From: Halomonas sp. 'Soap Lake #6'
Lineage (GTDB): Bacteria; Pseudomonadota; Gammaproteobacteria; Pseudomonadales; Halomonadaceae
Assembly: GCF_003031405.1 (NCBI RefSeq)
Contig: NZ_CP020469.1
Location: 3,720,001-3,784,000 of the forward strand
Direction of reading: 5' to 3'
Length of the DNA stretch: 64,000 nt
Shown: piece by piece, positions 27,763 to 35,710 of the stretch
How the letters are laid out: each line of letters starts with the position of its first letter
How positions within the stretch are numbered: position 1 is the first letter of the stretch
Translations under genes and position numbers: made by a program
Notes under the pieces: model-generated
Databases searched by the model: none
Told to the model about the DNA's origin: nothing
What the model saw: only the letters and a program-made list of their open reading frames with translations

Positions 27763-28818
27763 ATGAATAAACCAGCTCGCTTCATTGTGGGTGCTATTGC
27801 TGCGTCAAGCATGGCGTTCAGCCTATCTGCACTGGCGCAGTCCACAATCACTGTAAGCACGTGGGGAGGCCCTAATCACGGTATTAACACCATTGTTTGG
27901 CCGACCTGGAAAGCATGGATTGAAGAAGCCACTGATGATCGTGTCACGGTAGAAGTCGTGCACGATATGGGGCCACCTCCCGCGCAGATGGAGATCATTG
28001 CGGACGGTATCGCGGATGCAAGCTGGATTTTTCATGCCCACATGGCAGGCCGCTTTTTAGCAACTCAGCTGCCTGAGTTCCCTACGTTTGAAGAGTTCTC
28101 CTCAGAAGATGCTTCCGCCGCTTATTGGCATACCCATCAAGCGTATTTACAGCAAGCTAATGAGCACCGCGGCGTTGATGTTATTGCCATGGGCGTGCAT
28201 GGCCCAGGCCAAATATTTACCCGTGATCAAATAAGCTCTATTGATGAGCTTGCCGGCAAACGGCTCCGCGTTGGTGGCGGTGTGATGAGCGGCTTAGCTG
28301 AGGCGATGTCCGTAACAGGGGTAGCAATTCCCCCCACAGGCACCTACGAGGCCGCCTCCCAGGGGGTGGTTGATGGTGCGATGCTAACGCTTGAGAGCCT
28401 ACGCAGCTTTCGTGTTGCTGAAGTAGCCCCGCATACCCTTACTGTGGACGGCGGCTTCTACCGTGGCAGCTTTGCGATTGTTATGAACCCCATGTTCTGG
28501 GATCAAGTGTCGGACGAAGACCGTGCGGCAATTGAAAGCGTATCGGGTGAACGGCTTTCACGCTTGTTTGGCTATATGATGGATGTATCCGACCAACGCG
28601 GCGTTGAGTTTGGTGAGGCAAATGGCGCAACCTTTACTCAAGCACCCGAACAAGACATTGACCGCCTGAGGGATGTATCTAATAACTTACTGGATGCATG
28701 GAGTGAGTCGGTAAAAGACCGCAATGTTGATGCGCCAGCAGCGCTTTCCTTCTTTCGTGAGCAGTTAGCCCAGGCAGCGGCTGAAGAGAGTATCGCTGAT
28801 AGCGTCGTAAGTAACTGA
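27763..28818 (+). CDS. Orphan TRAP periplasmic binding protein, paralogue of dctP
   Basis: A 351-residue DctP-type receptor with a signal peptide ending at SLSALAQ. The mature sequence starts STITVSTWGGPNHGIN and matches the binding protein at 14665-15753 almost throughout (for example WKAWIEEAT, HDMGPP, VDGGFYRGSF, SVSGERLSRLFGYMMD). No dctQ or dctM gene is nearby, so it probably uses the permease encoded at 12.8-14.6 kb. The start has GGAG six bases upstream. The 250-bp spacer before it contains ACTTAAGT, similar to the core of the proposed MarR sites. The ligand may differ slightly from that of its paralogue. Confidence 0.92.
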   Translation: MNKPARFIVGAIAASSMAFSLSALAQSTITVSTWGGPNHGINTIVWPTWKAWIEEATDDRVTVEVVHDMGPPPAQMEIIADGIADASWIFHAHMAGRFLATQLPEFPTFEEFSSEDASAAYWHTHQAYLQQANEHRGVDVIAMGVHGPGQIFTRDQISSIDELAGKRLRVGGGVMSGLAEAMSVTGVAIPPTGTYEAASQGVVDGAMLTLESLRSFRVAEVAPHTLTVDGGFYRGSFAIVMNPMFWDQVSDEDRAAIESVSGERLSRLFGYMMDVSDQRGVEFGEANGATFTQAPEQDIDRLRDVSNNLLDAWSESVKDRNVDAPAALSFFREQLAQAAAEESIADSVVSN

Positions 28819-28836
28819 GCCTGCAGACAGGACTTT

Positions 28837-28864
28837 CTCGCCGCTGCTTTTAGTGAGCGGCGAG
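28837..28864 (+). other. Stem-loop after the orphan binding-protein gene
   Basis: CTCGCCGCT (28837-28845) pairs perfectly with AGCGGCGAG (28856-28864), loop of ten bases. No T-run follows. It may protect the 3' end of the binding-protein message or act as a weak terminator before the next gene. Confidence 0.5.
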
Positions 28865-29001
28865 AGCAGCACTTATTGGCGGATGGCACCACTAGCCCCA
28901 CCATCTGTTCCATTTGAAACCAAATTGATCCCCGTCAAGATACCCCATATCTCACCGGTTGATACTGATGCCATCATCAAAAGCACCTGGAGAGAATCAC
29001 C

Positions 29002-29460
29002 ATGGCTACTGCACAGCATAAAGACACCACTTGGTGGGAACGCCTAGCAGAGCGCTGCTATACGGCATCTACCGCCACACTAGCACGCAACGTAAAGGAT
29101 CAAGCAGGCGCTACCTTTGATGCACTTATCAATGATCTGGAGAGACCTCTAGAACCACGCTTTGAGCAGGCAGTGGCAAGGCAATTGGCAGCAGGCCAAC
29201 CAGCCCACTTCAAGCCAGCCAGTACCTTAATGCCAGTGATGATGCAGCGCTTTGGTCTTGAGGAGAGGGCTCTTCAGGCAAGAGCTCTTTTGGGAGATGG
29301 TCGGGTTAATCTCGCCGACTACGCCACACTGCGTGACAACTGCAATGCCTGTGCAGCTGTGGGCGATTGCTGGAAAGCGATGCGAGCCAATGCCGAGCTT
29401 GAGGAGTGCCGCCGCTTATGCCCCAACGCAAACGCCTTTGATGCCTTAGCGGCACACTAA
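29002..29460 (+). CDS. Hypothetical cysteine-rich small protein (DUF6455-like?)
   Basis: A 152-residue soluble protein with no signal peptide. The first 85 residues are helical and polar. The C-terminal part has five cysteines: NCNACAAVGDCWKAMR, then ECRRLCPNANAF, which could hold a metal or iron-sulfur centre. The spacing recalls the short cysteine-rich DUF6455 family, but this is from memory and uncertain. The ATG has a GGAGA nine bases upstream. It follows the orphan TRAP binding protein by 183 bp and may be on the same transcript. Function unknown. Confidence 0.6.
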   Translation: MATAQHKDTTWWERLAERCYTASTATLARNVKDQAGATFDALINDLERPLEPRFEQAVARQLAAGQPAHFKPASTLMPVMMQRFGLEERALQARALLGDGRVNLADYATLRDNCNACAAVGDCWKAMRANAELEECRRLCPNANAFDALAAH

Positions 29461-29530
29461 AGCGTGTTGATTGAAGCTCACTTGCGCTCTCACCAATTTA
29501 TGTTTCCATATCGACATACCTCTCTAACGT

Positions 29531-29563
29531 AAAGCGCTCCCATCCAGTGGATGGGAGCGCTTT
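29531..29563. terminator. Strong stem-loop, likely terminator
   Basis: A perfect 15-bp stem (AAAGCGCTCCCATCC, 29531-29545, with 29549-29563) and a three-base loop, ending in three T. It lies between the convergent hypothetical gene and the transporter gene. Confidence 0.8.
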
Positions 29564-29583
29564 AGCTTTACCACTCTATTCGG

Positions 29584-29700
29584 CACTTGCCTAATAGCTT
29601 GTTCTAATAGCTTTCTTTAACAACTTGTTCTAATAACTTGTTCTAATAACTCGTTTTAAGGACTTATTTTAAGAACTCGTTATAAGAGCTTTGCTAAGAG
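29584..29700. repeat. Degenerate 13-bp tandem repeat (nine units)
   Basis: Nine consecutive 13-base units, consensus ACTTGTTCTAATA drifting to ACTCGTTTTAAGA toward the right. Units at 29623 and 29636 are identical. The array fills the spacer up to 18 bp before the transporter stop. No coding frame makes sense across it. Confidence 0.85.
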
Positions 29701-29718
29701 CGTATTACTGAACTTACT

Positions 29719-31179
29719 TCAAGACGCTTGGTGGCGCAGTCGCGGGCTAGCTAACTCTCCTACCACGGTGATTAACACAAGCAACGCCAGCAACCACGGC
29801 CACTGAGTACCTACCTGGAGGGTCGCAAGACCCAGCGCATCAATGAAAATTAACACGATGCCTAACGGGCTTACGTAACGCACCATAAACAGCCACAGCG
29901 TATGCTGGGTACGGGTTAGCCCCAGTTCTTCCCTGAAAATTTCATTGCGCAGCAGGAAGCCCGCCATCAGCGCCATACCCAAGCCACCTAACGGCATCAT
30001 CCAGCGGGAAGTTAAGTAATCTAACCAGCCAAAGAAGTTTCTCCCAGCCAGCGACCAATCAGCACCAATGTTGAACGACAGCATTGCCAAGGTACTCACC
30101 AACCACAACACAATACCCACGCCCCAGGATGCCTGCTTACGCGTCATTCCTTTGCTGCCAGTGAGCCAAGCCACAGTCGCCTCGATCATCGAGATCGACG
30201 ACGTAAGCGCCGCCATCGACAGCATCAAAAAGAACAGAATGCCAAACAGTGTGCCGAACGGCATGGCTTGGAAAGCCAGTGGTAAGCTCATGAAAATCAG
30301 CCCTGGCCCTTCACCGGGGTTCATTCCGTTAGCGAAAATAATCGGAAAAATAGCCAAGCCAGCCATTAGTGCGACCACGGTGTCGGCAATAGCCACGCTG
30401 AACGTCGTGCGCGCGATGGAGTGCCCTTCGGGCAGATAAGAGCCGTAGGTAAGAATCGCACCGGACGCGAGCGACAAGGTAAAGAAGGCATGTCCCAATG
30501 CCGCTAATAATCCTTCACTGGTTAATCCTTCGGTATTGAAGGAGAACAGGAAAGACCATGCCTCGGCAAAACCACCGGAAAAAGCACCGTAGCCGATCAG
30601 CACACCCAGCATGATGACCATGCCTGGCATCATCCAGCTAACACTCTTTTCAATTCCGGCTTGTACGCCCTTGCCCACGATGAACATGGTCAGCACTGTT
30701 ACCAGCGTGCTCCAGGCGCCTAGCGTGAAAGGATTGGCATTATTAGCGGCGAAAATTGCCGCCATGTCATCAACGCTATTGCCCGCCAGCCCGCCGCTCA
30801 GCATTTTCCACAGATAGGAAAACGACCAGCCAGCGACCACCACATAGAAAGACAGAATCATAAAGCCACAGAGCATGGCCATCCAACCGAAGATTGACCA
30901 GAAACTGCCATGGCCAGACTCATGCACCACACGGCGAATAGCATCAATCGGGCTGCCCCTCCCACGGCGTCCGAAGCTGATTTCAGCCATCATGATAGGA
31001 ACGCCTACCGCCAATATGCAGGCAAGATAGACCAGCACAAAAGCGCCACCTCCAAACTCGCCAGTGATGTAAGGAAACTTCCAGATATTACCTAGACCCA
31101 CTGCAGAACCAGTGGCTGCCAGTACAAACCCCCAGCGGCCCAACCACAGCGTCTTGGGGGGCGTATTCGTCGTTGTCAT
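29719..31179 (-). CDS. Neurotransmitter:sodium symporter family amino-acid transporter
   Basis: A 486-residue membrane protein with about 11-12 hydrophobic segments that imports an amino acid with sodium ions. The family hallmark GSAVGLGNIWKFPY lies at residues 23-36 in the first membrane segment. Further matches are GGGAFVLVYLACIL and ASGAILTYGSYLP. The start has AAGG upstream. Two TyrR-type boxes lie 218-307 bp upstream of the start codon, and tyrR is the neighbouring gene, so tyrosine or another aromatic amino acid is the likely substrate. Bacterial family members include LeuT and Tyt1. Confidence 0.92.
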   Translation of the reverse strand: MTTTNTPPKTLWLGRWGFVLAATGSAVGLGNIWKFPYITGEFGGGAFVLVYLACILAVGVPIMMAEISFGRRGRGSPIDAIRRVVHESGHGSFWSIFGWMAMLCGFMILSFYVVVAGWSFSYLWKMLSGGLAGNSVDDMAAIFAANNANPFTLGAWSTLVTVLTMFIVGKGVQAGIEKSVSWMMPGMVIMLGVLIGYGAFSGGFAEAWSFLFSFNTEGLTSEGLLAALGHAFFTLSLASGAILTYGSYLPEGHSIARTTFSVAIADTVVALMAGLAIFPIIFANGMNPGEGPGLIFMSLPLAFQAMPFGTLFGILFFLMLSMAALTSSISMIEATVAWLTGSKGMTRKQASWGVGIVLWLVSTLAMLSFNIGADWSLAGRNFFGWLDYLTSRWMMPLGGLGMALMAGFLLRNEIFREELGLTRTQHTLWLFMVRYVSPLGIVLIFIDALGLATLQVGTQWPWLLALLVLITVVGELASPRLRHQAS

Positions 31180-31241
31180 TGGGAAACCTTATAAATTTAT
31201 ATTGTTTTTTAGGCTATTTATTTATGAGCAGTTAGAACAAC

Positions 31242-31251
31242 CACTTAAGTG
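31242..31251. promoter_or_regulatory. Palindrome CACTTAAGTG upstream of the symporter gene
   Basis: A 10-bp perfect palindrome about 63 bp before the start codon, within the likely promoter region. It shares the core ACTTAAGT with other intergenic sites here. A protein partner is not known. Confidence 0.35.
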
Positions 31252-31396
31252 TGGCTAGCTGTATTTAATGGCCAAACAACCATGGTCAGCCAACTGCGGC
31301 CAACCAATCTATAAAGAGTCCAGGGAGATAGCTATACGGCAGTAGTGGAGCTAAATCATATTCACTGCAGTGTCACCCAAACAGGCCAGGCGTAAC

Positions 31397-31414
31397 TGTA
31401 AAGAAATCGTTACG
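31397..31414. promoter_or_regulatory. TyrR box (weaker): TGTAAAGAAATCGTTACG
   Basis: Ten of twelve conserved positions match the TyrR/PhhR consensus TGTAAA-N6-TTTACA. It lies 72 bp from the second box, both in the spacer between tyrR and the symporter gene. Confidence 0.65.
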
Positions 31415-31468
31415 CCCAACTCGAAATGCAGGGGCGTAAGGTCAGGGCGTTGCATTTTCCTGACACCC

Positions 31469-31486
31469 TGTAAATAAATCGTTACA
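31469..31486. promoter_or_regulatory. TyrR box (strong): TGTAAATAAATCGTTACA
   Basis: Eleven of twelve conserved positions match TGTAAA-N6-TTTACA. It is about 290 bp upstream of the symporter start and 67 bp beyond the tyrR stop. Paired boxes of unequal strength are typical of TyrR-regulated promoters. Confidence 0.75.
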
Positions 31487-31500
31487 GCTAATTCGGTTAA

Positions 31501-31575
31501 CTTAAGTACTTTTTTCTTAAGGGCGATCTTAAGGACCGTCTCAAGGGCTGTCTCAAGGGCTATCTTGAGTACCAA
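31501..31575. repeat. Degenerate 12-bp tandem repeat reaching into the tyrR 3' end
   Basis: Units start at 31516, 31528, 31540, 31552 and 31564 with the core CTYAAGGGCNRT, preceded by a related 15-base unit at 31501. The tyrR stop codon (31553-31555) and its last few codons fall inside the array. Confidence 0.75.
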
Positions 31576-33115
31576 TGCCATAACGCTTGAGTTTGTTGGC
31601 AATCGTTGTATGCGAAACACCCAGACGCTTTCCTAACTGGCGGCTAGAAGGGTACTGTTGATACAAGGTAGTTAAGATGTTTCTTTCCACCTCTCCTAAC
31701 ATATCGCTCAAGCTTCCCTCTAATGGAATGCCAGCAAGCTCAGTTGAAGCGTCACTGTGAGGAAGGCGCACATGCACTGGCTGAATGGTCTTCTCTTCGC
31801 ATAATGACACCGCCTGGAACAGTACATTTTCCAGCTGGCGCACATTGCCCGGCCAGTCGTAGCGAGTAATCTTTTCCAGTGCTGCGGGTGAAAGGTCGGG
31901 CAAGGGGCAGCCTATTTGACGCGCCGCACGATCCAGAACATAAGCCGCCAACTCATCAAGGCCGTCCATACATTCACGTAAGGGTGGCACCTGTAGCGAG
32001 AGCACATTAAGACGATGATAAAGATCGAGCCGAAATAGCCCTGCACTGCATAGCTGCGGCAGATTCTGTTGCGTGGCACAAATAACTCTGACATCCAGGT
32101 AGGTTTCTTCATCGCTACCCACACGCCGAAAGCCACCATCCTGAAGAAAACGCAACAGCTTCGTCTGCAAACGCGGGCTCATCTCACCGACCTCATCAAG
32201 AAAGACGGTACCGCCTTCGTTAAGCTCCAGAAGGCCAAGCTTGCCTTCCGGCCGAGCGCCTTCGAAGGCACCAGGTGCATAACCGAATAGCTCTGTCTCG
32301 GCCATCGACTCAGGAAGCCCGGCACAATTGAGTACCACAAAGGGCGCTTGCCCACGGGGGCTTGCCAAATGACACGCTCGGGCCACCAGCTCTTTGCCAG
32401 TACCCGTTTCGCCCACAATCAACAATGGTGCATCTAATGGCGCCATGCGGCGCGCCTCATTGATCACCGCTTTCAATCGCGAACTCGACTGAAAGATGGC
32501 CTCAAAGCCACGCAGTTCCTGGCGCTGTACCTGGTAAATACGCGCACCAATACGGTCAGCCCGGTGCAAAGTCACTACCGCCCCGGCGAGTGAATCCACC
32601 TTAGTGTCTTCCGTGTGTAGTGGCGCTATATCAGCAAGATAAGTATTCCCCTTCAGTTTTATTCGCAGCCCGTTGATGCGCGAGTTGTTACGGCGAATCA
32701 AATCAGGAAGATCAACCTCATCAAGATACCGGTCTAGCGAGAGTCCAGGTACTTCTTGCACACGCACCCCTAACACCTGGACAGCAATACGGTTGGCAGC
32801 GACGATTCGGCCTTGCATATCTATCGACATCACTGGGTCAGAAAGCGAGGAGAGCAGCGCATCCAGCTCCAGGTGACGGCGCTCACTAGGCATCAAGTTA
32901 GCGCGCTTGACACCAAAGACACCGGGGATGGACTCCAGCACCGGCTTAAGTGTAATTAACTGTGCATTGAGCAGTTTCGGGACATACAAATAGATGGTAT
33001 TGCCCTGATCGCCGCCTACTTCTCCCCGCGCTACATTAATCCGGTAATCAGCAAACTGGGCCACTATATCGCGAAGCATGCCGATTCGATTCTGACAATG
33101 AAATTTAAGACGCAT
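31553..33115 (-). CDS. phhR: TyrR/PhhR aromatic amino-acid regulator
   Basis: A 520-residue regulator that senses aromatic amino acids. An N-terminal ACT domain begins MRLKFHCQNRIGMLRD, a PAS domain lies at about 75-190, and an AAA+ domain has Walker A GETGTGKE and the DEVGEMSPRLQTKLLRFLQD region. The C-terminal helix-turn-helix is LGKRLGVSHTTIANKLKRYG. The sigma-54 contact loop GAFTGA reads GAFEGA, as in proteins of this group that may work with sigma-70. The start at 33115 gives the family N-terminus with GAGGGG upstream; a frame to 33133 exists. Probable targets are the symporter gene and hppD. Confidence 0.93.
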   Translation of the reverse strand: MRLKFHCQNRIGMLRDIVAQFADYRINVARGEVGGDQGNTIYLYVPKLLNAQLITLKPVLESIPGVFGVKRANLMPSERRHLELDALLSSLSDPVMSIDMQGRIVAANRIAVQVLGVRVQEVPGLSLDRYLDEVDLPDLIRRNNSRINGLRIKLKGNTYLADIAPLHTEDTKVDSLAGAVVTLHRADRIGARIYQVQRQELRGFEAIFQSSSRLKAVINEARRMAPLDAPLLIVGETGTGKELVARACHLASPRGQAPFVVLNCAGLPESMAETELFGYAPGAFEGARPEGKLGLLELNEGGTVFLDEVGEMSPRLQTKLLRFLQDGGFRRVGSDEETYLDVRVICATQQNLPQLCSAGLFRLDLYHRLNVLSLQVPPLRECMDGLDELAAYVLDRAARQIGCPLPDLSPAALEKITRYDWPGNVRQLENVLFQAVSLCEEKTIQPVHVRLPHSDASTELAGIPLEGSLSDMLGEVERNILTTLYQQYPSSRQLGKRLGVSHTTIANKLKRYGIGTQDSP

Positions 33116-33148
33116 AGACCCCTCACGATACAAGACAAACGCAGTTAC

Positions 33149-33625
33149 TTAACCACCACCCACCGGCAACCCCTGCTCCTCTTTCATACTGCGCAGTATT
33201 ATTTCAGAGCGGACTTGGGTGACATTAGGGTGAGGTAATAAGTGGTGATGAATAAAGTCCGAAAACTCGGTTAGATCCTTGGCGATGATGTGCAATACAT
33301 AGTCCGCATCACCGGATACAGAATACGCCTCACGCACCATGGCGTGCTTCGTCAGTAACGCCACAAAATCATCATCCATGCTTTCACCGTGAGCTTTAAG
33401 ATTGACTCGGGTAATTGCACGCAACCCAAACCCCAGGCTGGCGGCATCAAGCCGAGCCGAATACCCCTTGATCACGCCTTCAGCTTCTAACCGCGCTCTG
33501 CGTCGGGAGCACTGAGAGGGAGACAGGCTGACACGCTCTCCCAACTCTGAATTAGTGAGAGCCGAGTTCTTTTGCAACACTGACAAAATTGCAAGATCGT
33601 AACGATCTAGAGAAATTCCGTGCAT
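33149..33625 (-). CDS. Lrp/AsnC family regulator (next to hppD)
   Basis: A 158-residue feast/famine regulator with an N-terminal helix-turn-helix (ALTNSELGERVSLSPSQCSR) and a RAM domain (REAYSVSGDADYVLHIIAKD). The minus ATG at 33625 has GGAG six bases upstream and is preferred over 33637. It is divergent from hppD across a 128-bp spacer, so it most likely controls tyrosine breakdown. It is a different subtype from the Lrp protein at 27030; the two share the fold but little more by eye. Confidence 0.92.
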   Translation of the reverse strand: MHGISLDRYDLAILSVLQKNSALTNSELGERVSLSPSQCSRRRARLEAEGVIKGYSARLDAASLGFGLRAITRVNLKAHGESMDDDFVALLTKHAMVREAYSVSGDADYVLHIIAKDLTEFSDFIHHHLLPHPNVTQVRSEIILRSMKEEQGLPVGGG

Positions 33626-33753
33626 TGAATACTCCAATTGCGCACAGTATGTGCGACATTTGGCTGCATAAGGGGCTAGTTTGCAACCTAATTACACCCT
33701 CTCTTCCCTATACTGGCCTTGTGAAACAACAAGACAATAAAGGAGTGACAGCG

Positions 33754-34860
33754 ATGGGCCCCTTCCCACATAACGCACCAAAAGTAACAATAAGTGATAC
33801 CAACCCAGCAGGTACAGATGGCTTTGAATTTGTTGAATTTGCTCATCCTGAGCCGGAAAAATTAGATAGCTTATTTAGGCAAATGGGTTTCATCCCTGTT
33901 GCCAAACATCGCGAGAAGTCGATCACCGTTTATCGTCAGGGCGATATCAACTACCTGCTGAATAGCGAGCCTAACTCCCATGCGTCGGCGTTTATTGAAG
34001 CGCACGGACCATGTGCCCCGGCAATGGCTTGGCGTGTCGTTGATGCTCAGCACGCCCTCAAGCGCGCCGTAGACTTGGGCGCCGAAGAGTTCACAGGGAA
34101 CAAAGCAATCGATGCTCCGGCTGTTATTGGCATTGGCGGATCACTGCTTTACTTCATTGATACGTACGGCGAAAAAGGTAGCTGCTATTCAAACGAATTT
34201 GAATGGCTAGGCGAGGAAAACCCTACTCCAAAAGGGTTTGGTTTTTACTATCTTGACCACCTCACGCATAACGTCATTCGCGGCAACATGGACACATGGT
34301 ACAAGTTTTATCATGACACCTTTAACTTCCGTGAAATACGCTACTTTGATATCACCGGTAAAATGACCGGCCTTACAAGCCGTGCCTTAACCTCTCCCGA
34401 TGGGAAAATTCGTATCCCAATTAATGAGAGTGCAGACGATCATAGCCAAATTGAAGAGTATCTACGTGAGTACAATGGCGAAGGTATTCAACATATCGCC
34501 ATTGCGACTAACGACATCTATACCGGCACTGATTTAATTGCTGATGCGGGGCTCGAGTTTATGCCTGGCCCGCCAAGTATCTATTATGAAAAATCGCTAA
34601 AACGAGTAAAAGACCACCAAGAGCCCCTTGATAAGCTTCGCAAACGCGGCATTTTGATTGATGGCGAAGGTGTTGTGGGCGGCGGTGAAACCAGAATTTT
34701 GCTACAGATTTTCTCAAAAACGGTTATTGGCCCAATCTTCTTTGAATTTATCCAGCGTAAAGGCGATGACGGCTTCGGAGAGGGCAATTTCAAAGCACTT
34801 TTCGAGTCAATCGAAGAGGATCAAATTAACCGAGGCGTGCTGCACAGTACGACTGAATAG
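33754..34860 (+). CDS. hppD: 4-hydroxyphenylpyruvate dioxygenase
   Basis: A 368-residue non-haem iron enzyme that converts 4-hydroxyphenylpyruvate from tyrosine to homogentisate. The two His and one Glu iron ligands are in YYLDHLTHNVIRG, GIQHIAIATND and IFFEFIQRKGDDGFGEGNF. The start at 33754 has a perfect AAGGAG; the frame is open upstream to 33589 but overlaps the divergent regulator. Its product is consumed by HmgA, encoded 13 kb away. A Rieske gene follows after 27 bp. Confidence 0.95.
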   Translation: MGPFPHNAPKVTISDTNPAGTDGFEFVEFAHPEPEKLDSLFRQMGFIPVAKHREKSITVYRQGDINYLLNSEPNSHASAFIEAHGPCAPAMAWRVVDAQHALKRAVDLGAEEFTGNKAIDAPAVIGIGGSLLYFIDTYGEKGSCYSNEFEWLGEENPTPKGFGFYYLDHLTHNVIRGNMDTWYKFYHDTFNFREIRYFDITGKMTGLTSRALTSPDGKIRIPINESADDHSQIEEYLREYNGEGIQHIAIATNDIYTGTDLIADAGLEFMPGPPSIYYEKSLKRVKDHQEPLDKLRKRGILIDGEGVVGGGETRILLQIFSKTVIGPIFFEFIQRKGDDGFGEGNFKALFESIEEDQINRGVLHSTTE

Positions 34861-34887
34861 TAAAAATATTGCCGAAAAGGAAACACT

Positions 34888-35253
34888 GTGCACGACGCTT
34901 GGCGTAACTATGCGAATGCCCCCCAAAGGGGGGCTATTATTTGCCCCGCTACAAAAATCCAAGAAGGCAAAACACTATGCATGGAAATCATTAGTAACGA
35001 TGACGCTTTTCCAGTCGTTATAGCGCGGTTAAATGGCTTGGTTTATTGCTATGTTAATAGCTGTCCCCACCAGTACTTGCCATTAAATTATCGTTCTGAA
35101 AACATCATCTCGTCGGATGGAAGCCGCTTTCTATGCAGCGCCCATGGGGCAGCGTTCGATATTGCAACAGGCAACTGCTTATCAGGCGCTATTGATGAAC
35201 TTGATGCCATACCTGTGTTTGAAGACCAGGAAGGAAACTTATGCATTGGCTAG
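34888..35253 (+). CDS. Small Rieske-type [2Fe-2S] protein
   Basis: A 121-residue soluble protein made of a Rieske domain. Ligands are CPH in NSCPHQYLPLNY and CSAH in FLCSAHGAAFDIATGNC. It begins with GTG at 34888, preceded by AAGGA eight bases upstream, and so is a non-ATG start. It lies 27 bp after hppD, probably in the same transcript. HPPD itself needs no ferredoxin, so the partner may be another oxygenase, or the protein may help keep iron reduced; this is speculative. Confidence 0.85.
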   Translation: MHDAWRNYANAPQRGAIICPATKIQEGKTLCMEIISNDDAFPVVIARLNGLVYCYVNSCPHQYLPLNYRSENIISSDGSRFLCSAHGAAFDIATGNCLSGAIDELDAIPVFEDQEGNLCIG

Positions 35254-35710
35254 TTTCCACTTAACACCCAGTTAATTCCCAAAGCTCCCTTCCCCTCCCT
35301 CACTATCGCGCTCCCCCTTCTCACCACCATTCTCCACGAGAGCTTCAAAATGATGCTAATGGGGCAATGTTGGTGCAAAAACAATGTTAGTGAAAACCTA
35401 AGCTCTCTCTATAACAAACAGCTAATCTCTACTGTAGGCAGAGGAGCAATCCGCACCACAGCTGCCCTTCAATGCTGCATGTATTGATTGAACTCAGAAA
35501 GAACCACCTATAGCAAACAGGCATAGAAAACAGCACAGCAACCACTAGGCTGATAATGTAATGTATGTATAGCTGGCTAACAGAGTTAGCGGCACTGATA
35601 TTGCTCATCCAATACAGCGCTATTCAACGCTTAGGTCGCGCCCCAAATAATAAAAGTGATTATAGATCCATACGCCCCAGGTGGCGTTCAAGAGGACACA
35701 GGAGACTACC
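35254..35710. other. Gene-free spacer upstream of the second TRAP operon
   Basis: No convincing reading frame was seen. The first 80 bases are strongly pyrimidine-rich on the plus strand (about 35277-35335). No perfect stem with a T-run was seen after the Rieske gene. The promoter of the TRAP operon must lie here, but no clear pair of hexamers stands out. Confidence 0.4.

Noticed and set aside
31351-31620. Minus-strand frame with leucine/lysine repeats after tyrR
   Set aside because: The apparent periodic peptide is a translation of the 12-bp tandem array, and it overlaps TyrR boxes.
31553-33115. TyrR/PhhR as a sigma-54 activator
   Set aside because: The contact loop reads GAFEGA rather than GAFTGA and no -24/-12 promoter with correct spacing was found before the symporter gene, so sigma-54 dependence is not claimed.
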